A stretch of 64,000 bases of DNA from Candidatus Limivivens intestinipullorum (GCA_018711185.1 DVIQ01000019.1:59879-123878); one strand, 5' to 3'; shown: positions 15,791 to 23,329, numbered from the stretch's first letter. Notes: generated by a model not told the origin, from the sequence alone. A program made the numbers and translations.

Positions 15791-15953
15791 AGTAAAGCGA
15801 TACATCCATCACGGACAGACGTGTCCGGTCAGATGTCTGCAGGGTAGCGGGCATATTTTCTTTGACTTTTGTATGTAATATCTCATTGCATATGAACATA
15901 CACGAACATACCTCCTTCTGAAGACAGGAATCCGCATCCTGTTTTCAAGAATG
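15791..15953 (+). other. Riboswitch downstream RNA segment with hairpin and anti-SD stretch
   Basis: No convincing ORF is present; a 32-codon frame at 15780-15878 lacks a ribosome site. The segment holds a small hairpin CGGACA/TGTCCG (about 15813-15828), an unpaired-looking stretch ATACCTCCTTCTG (15908-15920), and an 11-bp hairpin TGAAGACAGGA/TCCTGTTTTCA (15919-15947, one G-U). CTCCTTCT (15912-15919) is an exact complement of AGAAGGAG within the aptamer (15725-15732) and resembles the 16S anti-Shine-Dalgarno sequence. It may be an expression platform, a regulatory RNA seed, or both. Confidence 0.5.
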
Positions 15954-16007
15954 ACAGCCGGGACAGATTCCACCTTCCGCAAACAGGAATCCGTTCCGGC
16001 TGTTTTT
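15954..16007 (+). terminator. Terminator between riboswitch RNA and spoIVA
   Basis: An 18-bp imperfect stem (ACAGCCGGGACAGATTCC / GGAATCCGTTCCGGCTGT, one G-U and one mismatch) is followed by TTTTTCG. It would end the riboswitch transcript about 400 bases from its start, before spoIVA. Confidence 0.8.
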
Positions 16008-16010
16008 CGT

Positions 16011-16037
16011 ATAATTCCAGGGATCCCCGCATATATT
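16011..16037 (+). promoter_or_regulatory. Candidate sigma-E promoter of spoIVA
   Basis: ATA (16011) and CATATATT (16030-16037) resemble the -35 ATA and -10 CATACAAT elements of sporulation sigma-E promoters at a fitting distance. spoIVA is a sigma-E gene in Bacillus, which supports the reading. The match is partial. Confidence 0.4.
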
Positions 16038-16064
16038 CTACCAGTACAGCGAAGGGGGATTTTA

Positions 16065-17534
16065 ATGGAAGAATTTAACCTGTATAAAGACATCAGTGCC
16101 AGGACGAAGGGAGAGATATTTCTGGGGGTGGTTGGCCCTGTGCGCACGGGAAAATCCACCTTCGTCCGCCGCTTTATGGAACAGCTGGTACTCCCGCAGA
16201 TGGAGGAAAATGACCGGACAGTGGCCAGGGATGAACTCCCGGTAAGCGGCAAAGGAAAAACCATAACCACAGTGGAACCGAAGTTCGTCCCAAAGGAGGC
16301 GGCCGCTATCACGCTGGCAGAAGGCCTTGAAGCCAAAATCCGCCTTGTGGACTGCGTTGGATTTGTGACGCCGGGGGCGGCGGGCCTTGGAGAGAACAGT
16401 CAGACCCGAATGGTGAAAACTCCCTGGTCCTCCGAGGAGCTGCCTTTTGCCACCGCCGCCCAGATCGGCACGGAAAAGGTGATTCGAGATCACTCCACGG
16501 CAGGCGTCCTCATTACCTGCGACGGCACATTTGGCGAGCTTCCCAGACAGGATTTTGAGGAACCGGAGAGACGGACGGTGGAGGAGCTGAAAAAAGCCGG
16601 AAAGCCGTTTATCGTTCTGGTAAATTCAGAAAGACCATATGGAGAAGAGGCGAAGCAGACGGTGGCCTATATGGAACGTACATATCAGGTATCCGCCATG
16701 GCCGTGAACTGTGAGCAGCTTCGTCCGGAGGATATTTTGAAAATTCTGGAGAAGCTTCTGTATGAGTTCCCATTGTGCAGAATTGACTATTATCTCCCAA
16801 GATGGATTGAAACGCTGGAGGACGATCACCCGATAAAATCGGCTATGATTGAAGAAATTGCCGGTTTGATGCAGGGAATGGAGAAAATCCGGGATGTAAA
16901 GAAAGAAAAGCTCCAGCTTACGAACGCCTACGTGAAGGAGACAAAGCTGGATCAGGTATTCCTGGACCGGGGAAGCGCCTCTGTCCGCATCGATGTGGAC
17001 GAAAAATACTACTACGAAATGCTGAGCAGCCTCACGGGAACACCGGTGCAGAGCGAATATCATCTGATTTCCATGCTTCGGGAGCTGACCCAGAAAAAAT
17101 CTGCCTATGAGAAGGTGGAGACCGCGGTGGAGGCGGCCAGGGGAGCCGGATACGGGGTGATTATGCCGGAACTTTCGGAAATTACCTTGGAGGAGCCCGC
17201 TATTATCCGGCAGGGAAACAAATACGGAGTGAAAATACGGGCGGCAAGTCCCTCGATTCACCTGATCCGTGCCGACGTTGTCACAGAGATTGCACCGATT
17301 GTGGGAAATGAGCAGCAGGCCAGGGATCTGATGGAATACATCAAAGACAACAGCAGCGGGCCGGACGGGATCTGGGACACCACGATTTTTGGAAAATCGA
17401 TTCGCCAGCTCGTGGACGAGGGCATCCGCACCAGGATTTCTTCCATTGGCGATGAAAGCCAGCAGAAGCTTCAGGGTACGATGAAACGGATCGTAAACGA
17501 ATCCAAAGGAAGCCTTATCTGTATTATTATTTAA
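16065..17534 (+). CDS. spoIVA: Stage IV sporulation protein A
   Basis: SpoIVA (489 residues) is the ATPase that polymerises on the mother-cell face of the forespore and anchors the spore coat. The Walker A motif is GVVGPVRTGKSTFVRRF (P-loop at residues 22-30), with the family block KTITTVEPKFVPKEAA and LVDCVGFVTPGAAG after it; the C-terminus ends in the membrane-targeting SKGSLICIII. The ORF track frame begins at 15951 inside a terminator, so ATG 16065 with GAAGGGGG upstream is chosen. Length matches Bacillus SpoIVA (about 490). Confidence 0.96.
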   Translation: MEEFNLYKDISARTKGEIFLGVVGPVRTGKSTFVRRFMEQLVLPQMEENDRTVARDELPVSGKGKTITTVEPKFVPKEAAAITLAEGLEAKIRLVDCVGFVTPGAAGLGENSQTRMVKTPWSSEELPFATAAQIGTEKVIRDHSTAGVLITCDGTFGELPRQDFEEPERRTVEELKKAGKPFIVLVNSERPYGEEAKQTVAYMERTYQVSAMAVNCEQLRPEDILKILEKLLYEFPLCRIDYYLPRWIETLEDDHPIKSAMIEEIAGLMQGMEKIRDVKKEKLQLTNAYVKETKLDQVFLDRGSASVRIDVDEKYYYEMLSSLTGTPVQSEYHLISMLRELTQKKSAYEKVETAVEAARGAGYGVIMPELSEITLEEPAIIRQGNKYGVKIRAASPSIHLIRADVVTEIAPIVGNEQQARDLMEYIKDNSSGPDGIWDTTIFGKSIRQLVDEGIRTRISSIGDESQQKLQGTMKRIVNESKGSLICIII

Positions 17535-17626
17535 CTGAATCCGGAAAGTCTCCTGCCTGCAACAGCAGGAGGCGGAAGCTTGCCTGTTGCCATAAGCGAT
17601 TGTTCGTTTGTGACAAAAAGCGGCAG

Positions 17627-17663
17627 GGCCGTTTATGCAGTACGCTGAAAAACGGCCTTTTTT
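17627..17663 (+). terminator. Terminator after spoIVA
   Basis: GGCCGTTT pairs with AAACGGCC over a 15-base loop and is followed by six T residues. A weaker GC hairpin (TCCTGC/GCAGGA) lies just after the spoIVA stop. Downstream the 410-base gap holds this terminator, a promoter, and two direct repeats. Confidence 0.85.
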
Positions 17664-17739
17664 CGCGTGTGAAGGCATATCGTGGAAGTTTTCGGCGAAA
17701 TAGTCAGGGGGAAAGGGGAGACGGCGTCGAAACATTAAT

Positions 17740-17768
17740 TTGACATTCCGCAAAATATGGTTTATAAT
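17740..17768 (+). promoter_or_regulatory. Consensus promoter of cell-wall-binding protein gene
   Basis: Perfect TTGACA and TATAAT hexamers are 17 bases apart. The start near 17775 leaves a leader of about 170 bases before the ATG at 17945. Confidence 0.85.
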
Positions 17769-17822
17769 AACCCTAGTTTTTTAATAAAATTGTAATAAAC
17801 AATGCCAGATTTCCCACGGAAA

Positions 17823-17871
17823 CATTAAGATTCATTAAGATTCAGGGCTTTGAACTTTTACGGGCTTTGAA
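17823..17871 (+). repeat. Two pairs of direct repeats in the leader
   Basis: CATTAAGATT occurs twice in tandem (17823-17842), and GGGCTTTGAA occurs twice at a 17-base period (17845-17854, 17862-17871). They lie downstream of the promoter in the untranslated leader and could be binding sites for a regulator protein. Confidence 0.55.
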
Positions 17872-17944
17872 TACAAAGCTGCAGTCCGCTTCGCAGAAAG
17901 GGTTCAGAACGGTCCGCATTTAAAGGAGAGGTTAAAAGGTTCTT

Positions 17945-19357
17945 ATGAAAAAGTTTGTTAAAAGGATGCTTATGGTAACCGCGGTATTATTCCTGTGCAT
18001 TATTCCGGTGAGAGCGGATGCCGCCAGCTGGGTAAAAAATCCGGATGGGAGCTACAGCTGCTATGAGGACGGAAAACTTTTAAAAAGCCAGCGGTTTGGC
18101 AATTACTACGTGGATTCTTCCGGAAGGATGGTGACGAACCGCTGGGTGAAGCGCCGCTTTTATGGAGACGATGGAAAGTACATAAAGCAGTTTAAAGGCG
18201 GCTGGCAGCAGATTCAGGGAAACTGGTATTATTACAGCGCCAGCGGCCAGAAAAGAATCGGCTGGCTGACAAAAAACGGAAGAAAGTATTATTTTAATGA
18301 GGACGGCGTACTTCAGACGCGCTGGACGGAGATCGATGGAGTTACTTACTATTTCCATACCAGAAAGGGCTACATGCTCACCGGTATGTGGAAGATTCGT
18401 GGGAAGTATTACTATTTCAGCAATACAGGCGAGCAGATTTTCGGCTGGATGAGGAAAGGGTCAAAAACCTATTACTTCGATCCGGAAACCGGCGAGCGTA
18501 CCACATCTTTCCGGGAGATCGACGGAAACACCTACTACTTTAACAGCGTAGGCGTGATGAAAGTAGGCTGGACAAGGATCAACGGAGAAAAATACTTTTT
18601 CAGCAAGAATAAGAACGGCGTTATGCTGACCGGCCTTCAGAAAATCAGCGGAAAACTGTATTACTTTGATAAGGACGGCGTTCTGCAGACGAATACGACG
18701 ATTACCGTCAATGACCAGACCTACAGTGTTGACGGCTCCGGTGTCTGCACAGAGAAGTATTCCGGCGTGACATCCGGGGTTTCCGATACGATGCTGTTCT
18801 TCACCCTGTTTGAGTCCGGCGGGGACGCTTACGGACAAGTGGGCGGCGACAACGGCAGCGCCTGCGGAAAGTATCAGTTCGATTACCGGTATTCGCTGCT
18901 TCCGTTTATTAAGTATTGCTATTCCAGCGATCCTACGTTCTTTAAGGAGTTTAAAACTTTCGCAAGATATACGGATTCGCAGAAGTATAAGCTCAAGAGC
19001 AATACAAAGCTGTACTCTGCCTGGAGAAAGATCTATAATCGGGACAGGGATCGGTTTAAGGCTTACCAGGATTCCTACGCGAAGCAGGAGTATTACGATG
19101 TGACGGAGCGGGTTCTCAGTTCCACCTTCGGCATCAGTCTGGCGGGCCGTCCGGATGTTGTGAAAGGCGCGGTGTTCAGCTATTCCATTCAGCATGGACA
19201 GACCTCCGCGGCGCTGGCAGTAAAGAACGCGGGCATAAAAAACAGTACGTCCAATAAGCAGTTTTTACAGAAGTTATATCAGTATCGGATAAAGCAGTAT
19301 CCGGCATACAAGACCAGATACAATTCAGAGCTCAGCCTTGCGCTGTCGCTTCTGTAA
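17945..19357 (+). CDS. Secreted cell-wall-binding repeat protein with lysozyme-like C-terminal domain
   Basis: The 470-residue protein has a signal peptide (KRMLMVTAVLFLCIIPVRADA) and about nine aromatic repeats of some 20 residues (for example GNWYYYSASGQKRIGWL) of the choline/glucan-binding type between residues 30 and 260. The last 190 residues form a separate domain with FTLFESGGDAYGQVGGDNGSACGKYQFD; ESGG followed by GKYQFD resembles the catalytic glutamate region of lytic transglycosylases and lysozymes. It is probably a wall-bound muramidase-like enzyme; activity is inferred. The gene stands alone between a promoter and a terminator. Confidence 0.8.
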   Translation: MKKFVKRMLMVTAVLFLCIIPVRADAASWVKNPDGSYSCYEDGKLLKSQRFGNYYVDSSGRMVTNRWVKRRFYGDDGKYIKQFKGGWQQIQGNWYYYSASGQKRIGWLTKNGRKYYFNEDGVLQTRWTEIDGVTYYFHTRKGYMLTGMWKIRGKYYYFSNTGEQIFGWMRKGSKTYYFDPETGERTTSFREIDGNTYYFNSVGVMKVGWTRINGEKYFFSKNKNGVMLTGLQKISGKLYYFDKDGVLQTNTTITVNDQTYSVDGSGVCTEKYSGVTSGVSDTMLFFTLFESGGDAYGQVGGDNGSACGKYQFDYRYSLLPFIKYCYSSDPTFFKEFKTFARYTDSQKYKLKSNTKLYSAWRKIYNRDRDRFKAYQDSYAKQEYYDVTERVLSSTFGISLAGRPDVVKGAVFSYSIQHGQTSAALAVKNAGIKNSTSNKQFLQKLYQYRIKQYPAYKTRYNSELSLALSLL

Positions 19358-19380
19358 TCTGAAAAGAAAAGTGCGCAGTG

Positions 19381-19413
19381 AGCCTCGAGGACAGATAAGC
19401 CCTCGGGGCTTTT
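19381..19413 (+). terminator. Terminator before the cob operon
   Basis: AGCCTCGAGG pairs with CCTCGGGGCT (one G-U) over a 10-base loop, followed by TTTCG. It ends the cell-wall-binding protein transcript. Confidence 0.75.
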
Positions 19414-19419
19414 CGATTC

Positions 19420-19448
19420 TTGACAGAACACTATGCCGAAACTATAAT
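19420..19448 (+). promoter_or_regulatory. Consensus promoter of cobT operon
   Basis: Perfect TTGACA and TATAAT hexamers are 17 bases apart. The leader of about 100 bases holds a GGCCGCA/TGCGGCC hairpin (19465-19486) but no cobalamin riboswitch, T-box or other known switch that I can see. Confidence 0.85.
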
Positions 19449-19553
19449 AAAAACGATGACGGACGGCCGCAAAGACTTATGCGGCCCAGCAGCGCGGCGC
19501 GGCAGAACAGCGGCGCCCGCGAAAACAGAGGAGAAAGAGGAGGCGGTTTTGCC

Positions 19554-20603
19554 ATGACGTTACAGGAAACGGTTCAGTCGATTAAAAAGCCGGATGAAAA
19601 GGCGATGGAGCAGTGTAAAAAGCGCTGGAACAGCATCGCGAAGCCTTTGAACAGTCTGGGAAAGATGGAGGATTTTCTGGTGAAAATTGCCGGGATGACC
19701 GGAAGCAGCCAGATTGATCTTGGAAAAAAAGGACTTGTGATCATGTGCGCGGATAATGGCGTGGTGGAGGAAGGCGTGACCCAAACTGGCCAGGAGGTAA
19801 CGGCGATTGTGGCTGAAAATTTCCTGAAAAATCAGGCTACGGCTAGTATTATGAGCCGGAAAGTGGGGGCGGATGTGTTCCCAGTCGACATTGGAATCGC
19901 GTCGGATACGGTTCTTCCAAACCGTAAGGTGGCTTATGGAACGAAAAATATGACAAAGGAGCCTGCCATGACAAGGGAAGAGGCGGTCAAGGCACTGGAA
20001 ACGGGAATCGCTATAGTGGAGGAACTGAAAGAAAAAGACTACCGGATTTTAGCCACAGGGGAAATGGGTATCGGAAATACCACCACCAGCAGCGCTGTGA
20101 CGGCGGTTTTGCTGGGGCTTGAGCCGGAGCAGGTTACCGGAAGAGGAGCGGGACTCAGCTCTCAGGGCTTGGAGAGGAAGATCAACGCCATCAAACGGGC
20201 TATTGCCTGCAACCGGCCAGACCCGGCGGACGGCGTGGATGTCCTGGCGAAGGTAGGCGGGTTTGACCTGGCCGGGCTTGCCGGTGTGTTCCTGGGCGGC
20301 GCGGCCAATGGAATCCCGATTGTGATCGACGGCTTTATCTCGGCAGCCGCTGCCCTTGCAGCCGCGGCGATTTGTCCCGAAGCAAAGTCTTATATGATTC
20401 CTTCCCATATTTCCAAGGAACCGGGAGCGCGTTTGATTATGGAGGCTCTGGGGCTGGAAGGCGCGCTGGATATGGATATGTGCCTGGGAGAAGGAACCGG
20501 AGCGGTTACGCTGTTTCCGATTCTGGATTTGGCCTGCTGTGTCTATGACAGCATGAGTACCTTCCAGGATATTCATGTGGAAGAATACAAGCCCCTTGTG
20601 TGA
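19554..20603 (+). CDS. cobT: Nicotinate-nucleotide:dimethylbenzimidazole phosphoribosyltransferase
   Basis: CobT (349 residues) makes alpha-ribazole phosphate for the lower ligand of cobalamin. Family motifs are KPLNSLGKMEDFLVKIAG, VIMCADNGVVEEGVTQTG, GEMGIGNTTTSSA, and the C-terminal CLGEGTGAV, whose glutamate is the catalytic base. The frame in the ORF track begins at 19338 inside the previous gene; GGAGG before ATG 19554 fixes the true start. It heads a run of cob genes that continues without a terminator to ruvB. Confidence 0.95.
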   Translation: MTLQETVQSIKKPDEKAMEQCKKRWNSIAKPLNSLGKMEDFLVKIAGMTGSSQIDLGKKGLVIMCADNGVVEEGVTQTGQEVTAIVAENFLKNQATASIMSRKVGADVFPVDIGIASDTVLPNRKVAYGTKNMTKEPAMTREEAVKALETGIAIVEELKEKDYRILATGEMGIGNTTTSSAVTAVLLGLEPEQVTGRGAGLSSQGLERKINAIKRAIACNRPDPADGVDVLAKVGGFDLAGLAGVFLGGAANGIPIVIDGFISAAAALAAAAICPEAKSYMIPSHISKEPGARLIMEALGLEGALDMDMCLGEGTGAVTLFPILDLACCVYDSMSTFQDIHVEEYKPLV

Positions 20604-20619
20604 CCGGAAGGAGAAGAAG

Positions 20620-21150
20620 ATGTTTGTGGTGATAACCGGAGGAAGCGGAAGCGGGAAATCCGCCTACGCGGAAAAAACGGTACAGTCCTTTGGCGCATAC
20701 CGGCGCATCTACGTGGCTACCATGGACTGCCATGACCAGGAGAGCGTTAAGAGAATCAAGCGTCACCGGGAAATGCGCAGCGGAAAGGGGTTCGAGACCC
20801 TGGAGTGTCCCAGAAATCTGGCGGAGGCATCCATACCGGAGGAATCCGTGGTTCTCCTTGAATGCATGTCAAACCTGGCGGCCAATGAAATGTTCGCCCC
20901 GGAAGGAGCAGGAGAGCGCACTGTGGAAGCCGTTATGGAGGGGGTAACCCATCTCCTTGCGAAAGCGGCTCATGTCGTGGTGGTTACAAACGAAATTTTT
21001 TCCGACGGATATGTCTATGACCCTGATACGACCCGCTACCAGGAAGCTCTTGGGCTGATCAATCAGCAGATGGCAAAACTTGCGGACGCGGTAGTGGAAG
21101 TGGTCTGCGGGATCCCTCTTTGCCTGAAAGGAAAGGAGCTGCCGGTATGA
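20620..21150 (+). CDS. cobU: Adenosylcobinamide kinase / guanylyltransferase
   Basis: CobU (176 residues) phosphorylates adenosylcobinamide and then transfers GMP to it. The P-loop GGSGSGKSAYAE is at residues 7-18, and the guanylylated histidine is in KRHREMR (H49). VVLLECMSNLAANEMF and VVVTNEIFSDG are conserved. ATG 20620 follows AAGGAGAAG, 16 bases after cobT; the longer frame at 20575 is rejected. Its end overlaps cobS by four bases (ATGA). Confidence 0.95.
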   Translation: MFVVITGGSGSGKSAYAEKTVQSFGAYRRIYVATMDCHDQESVKRIKRHREMRSGKGFETLECPRNLAEASIPEESVVLLECMSNLAANEMFAPEGAGERTVEAVMEGVTHLLAKAAHVVVVTNEIFSDGYVYDPDTTRYQEALGLINQQMAKLADAVVEVVCGIPLCLKGKELPV

Positions 21151-21911
21151 ATCTGATACGCAGTTTTTTTATCGCGTTTTCTATGTATTCCAAAATTCCG
21201 ATGCCGAAAACCGACTGGACCAAAGAAGCGATGCGGTATGCGATGTGCTTTTTTCCGTTGGTTGGGGCTGTGATCGGATTTCTGCTTCTGGGCTGGAATT
21301 GGCTTGGAAGCAGATATTTCGGTTATGACAGCTTGTTTTTTGTAATTGTCTGTGTACTGCTGCCTGTGGCTGTGACGGGAGGGATTCATCTGGACGGCCT
21401 TTTAGATACGGCGGACGCTCTTTCTTCTTATAAGCCAATGGAGGAAAAACTGGCGATTCTGAAGGATTCCCACGCGGGCGCCTTTGCGATTATTGTCTGT
21501 GCCTGCTACTTCCTTGCGGATCTGGCGGTTTATTCAGAATTATCCGCTGAAGCGGCGCCGGTTCTGGCTCTTTCATTCGTGCTGTCCCGGGCTTTCAGCG
21601 GCCTTTCTGTAGTTTCCTTTCGGATGGCAAAGAATACGGGGCTGGCGGCTACTTTTTCAGATATGGCATTAAAAGGCCGGGTACGGATCGTAATGGTTGC
21701 CTACATCGTGGTCTGCGCTTTGGGAATGCTTGTCATAAGCCCGGTTTTGGGCCTGGCGGGCTTCTTGGGCGCTCTGTCGGTATTCCTTTTTTACCGACGC
21801 ATGGCTTATAAAAAATTCGGGGGGATTACCGGCGATCTGGCCGGCTTCTTTCTCCAGATCTGTGAGCTGATCACGGCGGCCTGCATTGTTCTGGCGGCAA
21901 AGTTTTTATAG
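21147..21911 (+). CDS. cobS: Adenosylcobinamide-GDP ribazoletransferase (cobalamin synthase)
   Basis: CobS (254 residues) joins adenosylcobinamide-GDP and alpha-ribazole in the membrane, the last main step of cobalamin assembly. It has about six hydrophobic segments and the motifs MYSKIPMPKTDW, GGIHLDGLLDTADAL and KDSHAGAFA, typical of the family, including the acidic metal-binding residues of DGLLDTADA. The ATG overlaps the cobU stop, so the two are translationally coupled. Confidence 0.95.
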   Translation: MNLIRSFFIAFSMYSKIPMPKTDWTKEAMRYAMCFFPLVGAVIGFLLLGWNWLGSRYFGYDSLFFVIVCVLLPVAVTGGIHLDGLLDTADALSSYKPMEEKLAILKDSHAGAFAIIVCACYFLADLAVYSELSAEAAPVLALSFVLSRAFSGLSVVSFRMAKNTGLAATFSDMALKGRVRIVMVAYIVVCALGMLVISPVLGLAGFLGALSVFLFYRRMAYKKFGGITGDLAGFFLQICELITAACIVLAAKFL

Positions 21912-21933
21912 ATAACGTTAGGAGTGGAAAAAG

Positions 21934-22320
21934 ATGAAGCTGATAATCGGAGGCGCTTTTCAGGGAAAGCTTGCCTACGCTTCCGCTGCTGCGGAAATTG
22001 CTCCGGAGGAATTTGCCGACGGAGCGGCCTGCGGGTTTGAGGTTCTGGATACCTGCAGAGGGATGAACCACTTTCATGAATATGTGCGCAGGTATTTGGC
22101 GGAGGGACGTTCTGTAGAGGAGCTGCCCGAGCGGATTGTCCAAAAGAATCCGGAAGTCGTGCTGGTGGCCAATGAGCTGGGCTGCGGGATCGTACCCATG
22201 GATCCCTTTGAACGGCAGTTTCGGGAGGCCTTTGGGCGTCTTTGCTGCCGTCTGGCCCAGGAGGCGAAAGAAGTACACCGGGTGATCTGCGGTCTTGGCA
22301 CGGTGATCCGACGTGGATAG
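21934..22320 (+). CDS. Short CobU-like protein
   Basis: The 128-residue protein starts with MKLIIGGAFQGKLAYA, a P-loop-like motif like that of CobU, and has VVLVANELGCGIVPMDPFERQFREAFG, which resembles the CobU segment with VTNE and the C-terminal helix. It is much shorter than cobU (176) and lacks the RHR guanylylation motif. Both genes lie in one operon, so it is a paralogue with a divergent role; a kinase-only or regulatory protein is possible. It has an AGGAGTG ribosome site and overlaps cobC by eight bases. Confidence 0.8.
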   Translation: MKLIIGGAFQGKLAYASAAAEIAPEEFADGAACGFEVLDTCRGMNHFHEYVRRYLAEGRSVEELPERIVQKNPEVVLVANELGCGIVPMDPFERQFREAFGRLCCRLAQEAKEVHRVICGLGTVIRRG

Positions 22321-22915
22321 GCATATCTGCCTGATCAGGCATGGAAAGACGGCGGGAAACCTTCTTGGGCGTTATATCGGAACGACGGACGAGCCCCTTT
22401 GCCCGGCGGGAATCCGTGCCCTTGAGGGAATCCGTATCAGGGATGTCTCTAAAATTTACGCAAGCCCCCTGAAACGGTGCGTGCAGACGGCTGGAATCAT
22501 CTGGCCGGACAAAACGCCTGCGCGGATAGACGAGCTGAGGGAATGTGATTTCGGTGAGTTTGAAAATAAAAACTATAAGGAGCTTTCCGGGAATGCCGCT
22601 TACCAGGCATGGATTGACAGCGGGGGGCTTCTTCCGTTTCCGGGAGGCGAGGATACGGAGAGCTTCCGAAGCCGGTGCAGGGAGGGATTCCTGCGGCTGG
22701 TCCGGGATATGGAAGATAACGAAATTTTCTGTGCCGCCGCTGTGTGCCACGGCGGAACGATTATGAGCATCCTGGAAAAATGGGGCAGACCCCGGAAAGG
22801 CTTTTATGACTGGCATGTGGAAAACGGAAGCGGATATTGGGTGACCGTACCAAAGCGGTGGGACGGCGTACAGGCATTTTCCTCCTGGACACTTTTGGAT
22901 AACATTGCCATATGA
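22313..22915 (+). CDS. cobC: Histidine phosphatase, alpha-ribazole phosphatase type
   Basis: The 200-residue histidine phosphatase has the catalytic RHG motif at residues 9-11 (CLIRHGKTAGN), the acidic part DELRECDFGEFENKNYKEL and the second catalytic histidine in AAAVCHGGTIM. In a cob operon the likely substrate is alpha-ribazole 5'-phosphate (CobC); general phosphoglycerate mutase-like relatives are an alternative. It starts with GTG inside the end of the upstream gene. Confidence 0.85.
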   Translation: MDRHICLIRHGKTAGNLLGRYIGTTDEPLCPAGIRALEGIRIRDVSKIYASPLKRCVQTAGIIWPDKTPARIDELRECDFGEFENKNYKELSGNAAYQAWIDSGGLLPFPGGEDTESFRSRCREGFLRLVRDMEDNEIFCAAAVCHGGTIMSILEKWGRPRKGFYDWHVENGSGYWVTVPKRWDGVQAFSSWTLLDNIAI

Positions 22916-22963
22916 TCTGATTTGCAGGCGAACATATGGTTGCGTAACGAAAGGTTTTGTGCT

Positions 22964-23320
22964 ATGATACAAAAAAATGACTGGATTCTGGCGGGAGGGA
23001 TTTTCCTGGCGGCAGTGCTTCTGTTCGCGGGAATGCTTTTGCTGCGCCGGCCGGGAAGTGAAATTGAAATCAGCATAGACGGAGAGCGGCTTGGCGTTTA
23101 TTCCCTGGATGAAGAACAGATTATCGACGCGGGAGAGGGAAACCGCGTCGAGATCGCCGACGGGCAGGCAAGGATGCTCTGGGCGGACTGTCCGGATCAG
23201 TTCTGTGCCCGCCAGACGGCGATAAGCCGGGTGGGGGAGACCATTGTCTGCCTTCCAAACAGAGTGACGGTACGTGTGCTCCAGGGAGAAACGCCGGAGT
23301 ATGATGCCGTGGCCAGATAG
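22964..23320 (+). CDS. NusG domain II protein, membrane-anchored
   Basis: The 118-residue protein has one N-terminal membrane segment (WILAGGIFLAAVLLFAGMLLL) and an extracellular NusG-II-type beta domain with IEISIDGERLGVYSLDEEQII and ADCPDQFCARQTAISRVGETIVCLPNRV. Two cysteines (DCPDQFC) are conserved in this family. The function is unknown; the usual neighbour is the Gx transporter, as here (10 bases downstream). The ATG at 22964 is preferred because it begins the hydrophobic segment. Confidence 0.8.
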   Translation: MIQKNDWILAGGIFLAAVLLFAGMLLLRRPGSEIEISIDGERLGVYSLDEEQIIDAGEGNRVEIADGQARMLWADCPDQFCARQTAISRVGETIVCLPNRVTVRVLQGETPEYDAVAR

Positions 23321-23329
23321 GAGGGAGCC

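Noticed and set aside
15780-15878. 32-codon frame downstream of the riboswitch
   Set aside because: No Shine-Dalgarno sequence before the ATG, no recognisable composition, and it starts inside the aptamer's 3' edge. Kept only as a weak alternative to the non-coding RNA idea.
15696-15899. 67-codon minus-strand frame preceded by AGAAGGAGGT
   Set aside because: It runs antisense through the conserved riboswitch core, and the first ATG after the Shine-Dalgarno gives only 8 codons; the SD-like sequence is better read as an anti-SD on the plus strand.
17945-18780. Repeated coding motifs as a DNA repeat or CRISPR-like array
   Set aside because: They are protein-level wall-binding repeats with varied DNA and no regular spacers. 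No CRISPR array or cas gene was seen in the window.
17945-19357. Prophage endolysin
   Set aside because: The gene has its own promoter, signal peptide and terminator and no phage gene is nearby.
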